The notes beneath the pieces are model-generated. The model saw only the letters and a list, made by a program, of their open reading frames with translations. It was not told the DNA's origin and ran no database searches. A DNA stretch of 64,000 nt from Micropterix aruncella (taxonomy: Eukaryota > Arthropoda > Insecta > Lepidoptera > Micropterigidae), in the NCBI GenBank assembly GCA_944548615.1, contig OX155967.1, forward strand, positions 7,116,049 to 7,180,048. The letters run 5' to 3'. The position numbers were made by a program, and so were the translations under genes. The stretch's first letter is position 1; every line of letters begins with the position of its first letter. This document shows, piece after piece, positions 10,336-23,548 of the stretch.

Positions 10336-10839
10336 AACTTTGGATATTTTTTTTGGGAAAAACATTTTTTTTTTTAAAATGTATCAAAAGCCTGATTACG
10401 ATGCAGTATCTAATATTTAGCGATATTTTACTTACAGCTAGATAGCGCAGCGCGTTTCATGCTTATAAAACTTTTCTTCAATAGGTAAAATTTACAAATT
10501 TGACAAATATTTTTTTTTTCTTAAAAAAAAAAGCATGAAGAGTTGCTAACCTTGTCGTACTGATTCAACCACTAAAAGGATGTCACTATTTAAAAAAACT
10601 CACCTTCTATATTTTCAATAAACTTTCAAATGATATACTTTACAACACAGATTGCCGACCACTGCCTTAATACAGCTGATAATATGTCCAATGTTTATCA
10701 AAATCCTGTTCTGATGATGGGATCCATAAAGAATTGAGAAAACTTTTCAAATATTATAATTTGAAGTTGATATTTTACATGTTGGTTCAGTTTCGATGAC
10801 AATGCATTTTTTTATGGCAAGCATGACCTGATTCTACAC
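10336..10839. other. no gene seen
   Basis: AT-rich with several A/T homopolymers. Nothing recognised. Confidence 0.4.
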
Positions 10840-11210
10840 CCAGGGTTTGCTTCCGACGAGTAGACTCCTCAACGGTCAACAGCACAGACACGAAATTTTG
10901 TATACGCATACAGTTTGGAAAGTCCGTTCTAAATTTCACCATAATATGGCTGCTACCTTCAGGATTAGCTCCCGTCGAGGAGACTCCTCAACGGTCAAAA
11001 GCACAAACACGAAATTTTGTATATGCATTAAATTACGATAGCTAGTTGTGTTTCACCAAGACAGGACTGCGGCACCCAGGGTTGGCTTACAATGAGGGAA
11101 CTCCTCAACGGTCAACAGCACAAACACGAAATTCTGTATAGCATTGAATTATAATAGCCCGTTCTAAGTTCTACTATGACATGGCTGCTGCACCCAGGGT
11201 TGGCTTGGGA
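10840..11210 (+). repeat. tandem repeat, about 118-bp unit, three copies
   Basis: The phrase ACTCCTCAACGGTCAA starts at 10864, 10983 and 11100, giving spacings of 119 and 117. Each copy continues with CACGAAATT(T/C)TGTATA and ends with CACCCAGGGTTGGCTT or a variant. Copies are diverged, so the array is old. Non-coding. Confidence 0.85.
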
Positions 11211-11522
11211 CAAAGCATTTTAATAAAAGCTTTTTAATGTGTTTTTAATATTAACCTATTATTGAACGACGTAGTAAATATTAATAAGATTTGAGTTTTC
11301 TTAATTAAACCTGCGAAGAGAATGTATTTTTTTCCAGCCTTTTGTAGTGGCGGTATATTTATACGGGATAATGAAATGGATAATTTATTCATTTAAGATC
11401 GCTCGGGGAACATGCAAATTACTCTCCATGAACTCGAATATAAAATGTGAAAAATTATTAAGCTCTTTCCTCCTTCGGTAATAGCCCTGTAATATTTTAT
11501 ACATACATTTACGAGGGGTTTC

Positions 11523-11600
11523 ATTCACAATGGGCGAACCTGTCGTTCCAGGGAGTTATAACGGCACCATCACCATCACCAGACGAAAGACATTCCACTG
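11523..11600 (-). repeat. relic of family-A/B 3' end
   Basis: ACAATGGGCGAACCTGTCG...CCAGGGAGTTATAACG resembles the reversed family-A/B terminus (ACAACGGGCGAACCCGTC...). Highly diverged, so low confidence. Confidence 0.4.
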
Positions 11601-11639
11601 CCTAACTACGCCAACGGCCCATAGTCCATACGACTACCA

Positions 11640-15420
<3,781 letters not shown>

Positions 15421-16105
15421 TGATTGTAAATGTGTAAATTATTATTTTTTCAAATTGAAATTATGTTTATCGCTAAATAAATGAAATGATAAAATAATGA
15501 AAGGGCACTTATCTGGTCTGTGGTGACCAGGAGTGACTCCACGCCTTCTTCTTCTCCTCCCTCAGTGTTTGCTGGTGCTTCCTGCTGTGGCACTAGAATC
15601 CGATTAAAATGGCCTCACACAGCGGCAACACAACAATGCGAGACGAGAATGAATGCTGGAAAATAATAGGCGATTAGTGTTTCTTAAATATTAATGATTG
15701 TTATAAAATGTATATCAATATTTCCGCTCAGCCGTCGTCAAGATATGTGACATTTCTGAAATCGAACAATTCGTTGAAAATTTAAATTCAAGGAATCGAA
15801 CAAAAAGAAATGGATTAATAATATTTTACACGATTTAGTTAAGGTACCATAACCAACCGTGCAAAACGTTATTTTAAAATGAATGATTATAAATTAAAAG
15901 AAAAAGCATTTGATGATTATGATAATATGATAAACCTTATTAATTTTGCCTATTGAGACCGGAACCTTTGCAAGCGCCTAAAATATAAATATAAGCCAAT
16001 TCCCAAGATTTGACGTCCCTTTCTTTTGCATTATCCCCAAGGCATTTTATTATTTTAACTTTAAAACATTGATCAAAAGATAAATTATGCGCCCTGGCAT
16101 GCAAA
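15421..16105 (-). repeat. second PLE copy, 3' portion only (pseudo-LTR)
   Basis: Direct repeat of 11923-12607, covering the 3' UTR and about the last 50 codons of the ORF. At 16105/16106 (GGCATGCAAA|ATGATTTGG) it switches to the opposite strand of the element. The 80-codon minus ORF at 15940-16182 is only this tail plus read-through across the junction. Confidence 0.9.
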
Positions 16106-17161
16106 ATGATTTGGCCACACGGACAAACTACTCTAACAACCTTTCTTGACGACCTAAATAATTTTGGCCCTTTGAATTTCACTCATACCATTTCTAAATC
16201 ACAAATTACTTTCTTAGATGTTGATTTAACAATTTCCGAAGGTAAAATTAAAACCGCGATTCATATAAAACCTACAAATAAAGAACAGTATTTACACTTT
16301 GATAGCTGTCATCCATTTCACACCAAGAGATCCATTCCCTATTCAATGTCCATTCGCGGACACCGTTTAGTTAACAACAAAGAAAATTTAGATAAATATC
16401 TCAATAATCTAAAGCAATCTCTTCTTGAAAGAAAATACCCTGCTCCTCTATTGGATAAACATATTCTAAACTCTGAAGTAAAATATATACCAAAGCCTAA
16501 AATTTCTTCAAATAAAAATAATAATAATAATAAAATCTTTCTTAGCACCACTTATTTTCCTGGTGCTGAGAAACTGCGAGATATATTATCTGATTTATTC
16601 CCCATCATTTCTAATGATGCATCCACTAAGGATCTCTTAGATTCACCGCCAATTTTATCTTTCCGCAGACCACCTAATATTAGATCAATATTAAACAAAA
16701 CAAAAAATAATCAAAATTTCTCTATTGGTAATAATACTTTTGGGCTTCAACCTTGTGGTCGTCCACGTTGTAAAACTTGTCCTCTGTTAGATCTAAGTCC
16801 TTGTTTTACCAGTCCAAATACTACTAATAGTTACAGGGTTCCCTTTCATTGCAGTTGTATTTCAAAAAATATAGTATATCAACTTCTGTGCAGGACTTGT
16901 GATGCCTTTTATATCGGTGAAACAACAACACCACTTAATATTAGACTAAATAATCATAGGGCTAGTGTAGGAAATGAAAGCCAACTCCCAATATCTTTGC
17001 ATGCCAGGGCGCATAATTTATCTTTTGATCAATGTTTTAAAGTTAAAATAATAAAATGCCTTGGGGATAATGCAAAAGAAAGGGACGTCAAATCTTGGGA
17101 ATTGGCTTATATTTATATTTTAGGCGCTTGCAAAGGTTCCGGTCTCAATAGGCAAAATTAA
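16106..17161 (+). pseudogene. C-terminal 351 residues of the PLE polyprotein (inverted copy)
   Basis: Begins at an internal Met just after the catalytic FIDD motif (MIWPHGQTTL). It therefore lacks all RT catalytic blocks but keeps the thumb region, the Cys motif and the GIY-YIG domain. It is identical to the end of the 976-aa ORF except SPFF to SPCF at about 16800. A product would be an isolated GIY-YIG nuclease; there is no evidence that it is expressed. Confidence 0.85.
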
Positions 17162-17275
17162 TAAGGTTTATCATATTATCATAATCATCAAATGCTTTTT
17201 CTTTTAATTTATAATCATTCATTTTAAAATAACGTTTTGCACGGTTGGTTATGGTACCATAACTAAATCGTGTAA
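16106..17275 (+). mobile_element. inverted partial PLE copy
   Basis: Reverse complement of 12328-13497, 1170 bp long like its source. It runs into the N gap while still inside the 3' UTR. Differences noticed are a Phe-to-Cys change in the ORF and an A/T change near GGTACC. Inverted 5'-truncated pieces joined to tandem copies are a known product of PLE integration. Confidence 0.9.
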
Positions 17276-17475
17276 NNNNNNNNNNNNNNNNNNNNNNNNN
17301 NNNNNNNNNNNNNNNNNNNNNNNNNNNNNNNNNNNNNNNNNNNNNNNNNNNNNNNNNNNNNNNNNNNNNNNNNNNNNNNNNNNNNNNNNNNNNNNNNNNN
17401 NNNNNNNNNNNNNNNNNNNNNNNNNNNNNNNNNNNNNNNNNNNNNNNNNNNNNNNNNNNNNNNNNNNNNNNNNNN
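17276..17475. other. assembly gap, 200 N
   Basis: Exactly 200 unknown bases. The left side ends inside an inverted PLE 3' UTR and the right side resumes inside a different PLE's coding region. The missing DNA should hold at least the rest of that UTR and the RT/endonuclease half of the second PLE, so the stated size is probably a placeholder. Confidence 0.95.
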
Positions 17476-18290
17476 ATCTCAAATTACGACAAAATTTTGC
17501 TATATCATTTCCAAACCTGAAATGGTCAACTTTGGGAGTTGGTGTGAAATTTAGCCCTTTAGATAAAACTGAATATTCATTATGGTTTATAATTTTTGAG
17601 GACAAGTTTTTTACGACAAGTCTATCGCTATTTATAGGAACCTGTGCAGCATTAGAATTTGTAACTGATGATATCAAATTTTCAATAATTGGGATTTCTA
17701 AAGGAACTTGTGTAGGTTCGGGATGCATATCTGCATGACAATAATTGTTTATAAAATGACGATTAGTTGAGAATTTGTTTTGTGATGAATATAAGGGAAT
17801 GTTTTCGTTATTGTTATAATTTGAATCAGGATTTGAATTATATCTTGTATAATTTTGTTGTGTAGAGTTGTTGATTTTGTGAAAAATTTGTAAATTATGA
17901 AACTTATTTTCGTGTTTTAGCCTAATATTGTTTAAATCAATTACAGAACTGCTAACTATTTCACTAGCATATATATAATGCATTGGAGAATACATTTCTA
18001 TCGAATCAACATAATATATAAGAGACCTTAAATGTTTATCTACCAAAACTTTGTATTCATTGTGTAAAACAAATGTAATCTCCATTGCATAATTAAACCT
18101 TAAAGTGTGGAAATTATATTGGATTTCTGGACTTATAGCTGAGAAAGGAAATTTAGGTATTAACCCTTTGGGACATATATGATTATTTAGACATTTTGAT
18201 AGATATTCTACATGTCCTGTAAATTGTGATGACGAGAATGATAATTAACCTGATTTAACCAATAATTATATTCGTTCATAGTGATACATG
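17476..18290 (-). pseudogene. diverged second Penelope-like element, N-terminal part
   Basis: From the gap to 18085 the minus strand encodes a protein clearly related to residues about 60-290 of the intact PLE (NLSSKIINHNEYSVLSKGLN, FGNDIAKFCRNLR, MEITFVLHNEYKVLVDKH). Many substitutions and a different linker make it a separate subfamily. Upstream, homology continues (CPKGLIPKFPFSAISPEIQY) to a start-like [10 protein letters not shown] at about 18280, but a one-base frameshift near 18230 separates the two parts. The RT half lies in the gap or is absent. Confidence 0.85.
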
Positions 18291-18353
18291 TGATAGCAAA
18301 ATAAGTAAGTAAAAAGTGTAAAATTGTTTATATTTTGATATTTTAAGGGTATA

Positions 18354-19108
<755 letters not shown>

Positions 19109-19109
19109 T

Positions 19110-19408
19110 TAAAATTATCATTAGCCATAAGAAAATCATCATTAGCCAGCATATCAAAATCTTCTCTCAAATAGAACAACGCTGCTGGTTAAAAATGTTC
19201 GACGCTTAAGGATCCGAGTGTTCATAGAATCAGCCAGCTTCTGTGCTATTGGTTTTGTCAGTTCTTTTACCTTTCGTACCATGAACCGCAAAGTGGTTTC
19301 AGAGGTTATAAGATCTGATTCTTGCCGAAGTAATACCTTAACTGCCAATTTAACTACCTGAAACACGAGTCCTAAGTGAGATAAAGCGACATACTCTTCT
19401 TCTAACAC
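19110..19408 (-). pseudogene. hAT-family transposase fragment
   Basis: Minus-strand frame from 19408: LEEEYVALSHLGLVFQVVKL, AVKVLLRQESDLITSETTL, then [20 protein letters not shown]. This pattern is typical of the part of ZBED/hAT transposases before the C-terminal dimerisation block. Near 19165 the reading moves to another frame ([17 protein letters not shown]) and stops at the (TA)n tract. No BED finger or hATC block is visible. Confidence 0.65.
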
Positions 19409-19439
19409 AATATAATTTGGTTATGAAATGTGCTGCTGC

Positions 19440-19565
19440 GCGATCTCGCAAATCTTGCGAGATTACGTGTGATTTTGCTTGCAAGATTAATCTTGCAAGA
19501 TTAGTGCAAGATCTCGGTATTTCGAGATCTCGGTATTTCAAGATCTCGGTATACCGAGATTGCAT
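19440..19565. repeat. cluster of short palindromes and AGATCTCGGTAT repeats
   Basis: Contains GCAAGATTAATCTTGC (perfect palindrome), CTCGCAAATCTTGCGAG, and AGATCTCGGTATTTC repeated with a final AGATCTCGGTATACCGAGAT. It lies just upstream (minus sense) of the hAT fragment. Possibly subterminal transposase-binding sites; function not shown. Confidence 0.6.
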
Positions 19566-19979
19566 TCCCTAGTCAGGATGTGAGTTGCTGTAGTATTTGT
19601 AATCATGCATGTAAATCGACTCCTCTTACCAAATATTTCTCCCTATTGAATTGGGGAAATGTAAGCGTACTAATCACGATTTATTTTTATTGAAATAAAC
19701 GAGAAAAGCGAGAAGGGAGAGAGAGAGCGAGAGCGAGAGAGTGTGGGAGAGTGAGAGAGGATCACAGGTGGAATATCATTACCCGAGCAAAAGTAATAAC
19801 GCGAACTCATTAAATAAGCCAATGAAGATTGAAGGGGCGAAAATGTATCCAACGATTGCGATTTTTGGCTTCCGACTGTTTCCGACGATATCATGAATGT
19901 ACACGCGGACCCAAATTTAATGATGATTGGTTATCTTACAGCTTCTTTTATTATACCATTGATTAAGTACCGTATTAGA

Positions 19980-20860
19980 TTGCTCAATGCCGTACTACGA
20001 ATTGACAGCCATTATTTCAATACGAGACTCAACGTGTAGATAGCGCTCATAGTTACAAACAATAAATAATCATTCTTATGTCCAATATGGTGGAGGTCAT
20101 GTTATGACAATACCTATAAATGGCGTTCTAAACACGCCTATATGGTATCCTGTTTTGAACTAAATTAATAATACATTCTATTTTGAAAGATTCGTTTAAA
20201 CGGCATGTGAACAACTTAGTAATATCATTGATTATATAGGCTATTAGATTGGCAGATAGTTTTGGCAGCTAGAATTTTACTATGGAACGTAACGTGAAAC
20301 CTACAAAATGGCATATATAGACGAAATGACTGCGCAATGCCGTACTACGATTTGACAGCCATTATTTCACTACAAAACGCAATGTGTAGATAACACGCAT
20401 AGTTCCAATCAATAAATAATCTCTCTTTATGTTCATTATGGCGGAGGTCATGTTATGTCAATACCTATAATATATTATGAAGGATTTGTTTAAAGGGCAT
20501 GTTAACAATTTAGAAATATCATTGATTATATAGGCTATTAGATTGCTCAATGCCTTACTACGTTTTGGCAGCTAGGATTTTACTATGAAACGTAATGTGA
20601 AACCTACAAAATGGCATATATAGACAAAATGACTACTCAAAGCCATACTTCGATTTGGCAGCCATGATTTCAATACGAAACGCAACGTGCAGATAACCGA
20701 CTCATAGTCCAAGCATTGATTAATCTTTCCTTATGCTCAATAGGGCAGTGTTCATGGTACGGCAGTATGATGGAGTATTATAGGTGGTGCTATAAACATA
20801 CCTATACGGTATTCTATTGTAAAATAAAAGAATAATATATTAAAAAAGGAATTTTGAAAT
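19980..20860 (+). repeat. tandem satellite family C, about 300-bp dimeric unit
   Basis: The core GCTCAATGCCGTACTACG, TTTGACAGCCA, then ACGAAACGCAACGTGTAGATA (with variants) recurs at about 19982, 20244, 20332, 20544 and 20634. It alternates a long and a short spacing, so the higher-order period is about 300-350 bp. Single pieces lie elsewhere at 26880-26930, 36660-36760, 40855-40920 (reversed) and 53445-53520. Confidence 0.75.
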
Positions 20861-20869
20861 CATAGCGGT

Positions 20870-21500
20870 TATTATTCTAATATTAATTACATAAAATGGA
20901 CAATTTTAAATTTGTTATAGAGGATTAAATACATAATAATTACGCATTTTAGTGTTCCCATAGACCAAGGTATTTCTCAATCTTATATCCCCACGTACCA
21001 CTATTAAATTTTACAGAAGAGTGCGAACCCGTTTTCAAAAATCTAGCTATAGCAGATAGTAAGGGTTTTTATTTAAATAACAGAAAATACAGTCATAAAA
21101 AGCAATAATATGTTTTTAATTAATGTGCTTAATGGGCTTGCATTTTGAAGCAAATTGAGTCATTTTAAGGGTAATTTTGGTCAATTTCAATATTAATTCG
21201 GATTCAGGATCAAGAGAATTTCTGAATTTCGTTTTATCATAACCAGTTGTGACATCCCACTCTCAAGTAGTAGTAGTTGTCACGAAGGGCAAAAGGTAAA
21301 TCACCGTTTTGCGTGATAGCTTAAGATATTGTTAATGTCCTGCTGCCCAAAAATCAATTAAATACATCTTTTTAAAATAAGCTTGAAGGGTTGGATCTGT
21401 GGACATCTCCAGTAAAAATTCCTGTCGCGCCATCGTATGTGTCACCGCCAGCCAGTCAGTCGCCATCCTTGTCGCGATCGCGTAAATCTTGTCGCGAACC
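20870..21500. other. no gene seen
   Basis: AT-rich sequence. Nothing recognised beyond short ORFs. Confidence 0.4.
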
Positions 21501-21524
21501 CCCTACGATCAACTGGCGAACACC

Positions 21525-21561
21525 TAGGGGTTCGCGTACCCCACTTTGAGAAACGCTGCCA
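21525..21561 (+). repeat. hAT-like element terminus
   Basis: AGGGGTTCGCGTACCCCACTTTGAGAAACG resembles the terminal inverted repeat of Charlie/ZBED-like hAT elements. No partner end was found within reach. Confidence 0.4.
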
Positions 21562-21627
21562 TAGACTAATAGATCCGTATTATTTCTGTGATGTAATCAG
21601 CCTGTATTTAAAATGTTTGAAAAATTT

Positions 21628-22890
21628 AAGGTGGTGAACGGTTTCGTGCAGCTTGAACCACAAGATTCAGCTCGTATTCAGAAGCCTCCTCAAGTGGAAG
21701 GCTACCCCGGGTAAGACTTCCGTGTCTCAGGCCTTAGAGCTGGTGGACCGATTTCTCCAGGCGGGATCGCAACCCGGCGCCACTGGACGGTTTGCGTTTC
21801 GGTCGGCGAAGCCAATTGGTTGTGCATTCTGACAAATTGCTGAAGGGGTCTGGAGACTACGGAAATACACTGTTTCCTAAGCAGCGGGGGTGGATAATGA
21901 CCTGTTGTCATGCCACTCTTGAAATGACCTTGCGCCACTCGATCCCGTGTGGCACTACGGGCAAAGAACGCCCAGGTCCGCGATACATTCTAACTGAATT
22001 ACCACTGTAATACAACATATTGAGATGTCAACCACAACGGGCGAACCCGTCACCGCAGGACGTTTTAACGATTCATCGTTCTATCGACCGTGCAGACTTT
22101 GGACATTACAAATCCGACGTCTAGCTACGCCACAACCCGCAAGAGATCAACGCCTTTACCGCGAGATAGCCAGTAATGTTACCTGGCGGGCCGACTCTCG
22201 CGCCCTTGCTTCCAATTGTGACCAGATTTCTCCGGTCTCTCGATTGGTTCTGAGTTCGAGGTCGCTTGCGCGGTCCTCTCCTTTACGAAGCGGTGGAACG
22301 GTGTACACCGAATCTATCGCGGACCAAGGCGTCCTTTGCCCGACTCTGAACCGGGATCGGATGGCCAATGGTCATTTCAAGAGCAGTCGCCGTAAGGTAG
22401 GCAACCACCCCCGCTCTATAGGAAACAATACAGTTCCCAGACTACCCCGACTGTTAGTCGGAGAGCACAATCGATTGGCGTGCGCCGCTCGGTGCGCAGA
22501 CCGTCCAGAAGCGCCAGAGGTTTGATTCCCGGGGGAGACTGGTTGACCCAGTGTCCTACCCAGGTTCGCACCCCATGCGTGGAGGCCATCGGATGGGTGT
22601 CGACCCGTGAGTGTGACCGACCCTGAACACATGGGTCATCGTGGCCACCTCATCATGGGCCCGTTAGCTCCCTCTACCTGTAATACAACAGGTAGAGGTC
22701 GCGTAAACGACTTCGGACTCGCAACCAGTCGGGAGGACGGAGGTATCCTGGCCAAAACTCTTAGCCAGAAGCGAGGCTGCCCGCTGGGTATCTTTCCCGG
22801 TGCCTAGCCGTAAGGCGGGCAGGTTGCGGAGCTTGACGGTGGACTGTTTTGTCGTAAACCTTCTGCGCTCACCTCACGGAAGACAGAACG
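21628..22890 (+). repeat. family-B retroposed repeat, split by a family-A insertion
   Basis: The 5' part is 21628-22017 (GAACGGTTTCGTGCAGCTTG ... CTGTAATACAACA) and the 3' part resumes at 22678 (CTGTAATACAACAGGTAGAG). Comparison with the uninterrupted, reversed copy at 58224-58802 shows that the two parts are contiguous in the family. The copy ends near AGACAGAACGAT at about 22890, before the usual terminal hairpin. Confidence 0.85.
22018..22677 (-). repeat. family-A retroposed repeat, near full length (660 bp), inserted in family B
   Basis: Flanked by 13-bp duplications CTGTAATACAACA at 22005-22017 and 22678-22690. In family sense the 5' end is GGGAGCTAACGGGCCC and the 3' end is the hairpin ACGGGTTCGCCCGT plus TGTGGTTGACA. 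No poly(A). The 166-codon ORF across it is not preserved in sister copies, so it is treated as non-coding. Confidence 0.88.
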
Positions 22891-23119
22891 ATACATTTCG
22901 AGCATTATCTTGCAAGAGCGGGAAATTTTCCCAAATGAAACCCGCGAAAGGCACAACAAGTTCTTCATGAACGTTCAGAGAAGCTTCCCTGGTAACACAT
23001 AAGCCAGCAACTAGGCCTGTACTTACAAGTGCTTATTGAGTTGCCCAAAGGAGAACAGAAAAAAAAGCCAGCAATCTCCTGTGACAAGAAGATCGAAACA
23101 AACAAATTTTGCAATACCA
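22891..23119. other. no gene seen
   Basis: Spacer between the family-B copy and a LINE relic. Confidence 0.4.
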
Positions 23120-23291
23120 CTCAGGAGATCCGCTTTTGGCCAATCCAGTTTCTCTTATCTTGCCCCCAAATTTTATAATGGCCTACCACCAAACATTAAA
23201 AGACATTAAAATTTCATATACATTTAAAAATACTTTGAGTGCCTACCTCCTCAATTGTACAAATGCAGATATTGAACACCTTATTGGATAA
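23120..23291 (+). pseudogene. LINE ORF2 C-terminal relic
   Basis: FYNGLPPNIK and, after a one-base shift, DIKISYTFKNTLSAYLL match the ending of CR1/Jockey-like ORF2s (x-WNxLPxxI...SFKxxLxxYL). Stops at 23289-23291 and is followed by AT-rich sequence. Confidence 0.5.
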
Positions 23292-23548
23292 TTGAATCTT
23301 TATAACAAAAACATAATAGTATATGTAGTTATATAAATTGATGGTTTCTAAACATAATTTTATTTTTATTTTTGTGAATTTATTTTGTATATTATTAATA
23401 CATATTAATACTTATTAATACATACATAAATATATATTAATTTTTATCATGTTTTAAACTAAAATAATAGGTTATTGAAAATTTTCATGATATTTTCTTA
23501 CGAATTTTTAATTATTATCTATGATTTTGTTTATTTATATAAATATAA

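Noticed and set aside
22025..22525. 166-codon ORF over the reversed family-A copy
   Set aside because: Same repeat, frame not conserved between copies; non-coding retroposon more likely.
22515..22545. tRNA B-box-like GGTTTGATTCCC inside family A
   Set aside because: It lies on the strand opposite to the family sense and far from the 5' end. No matching A box or tRNA fold was found.
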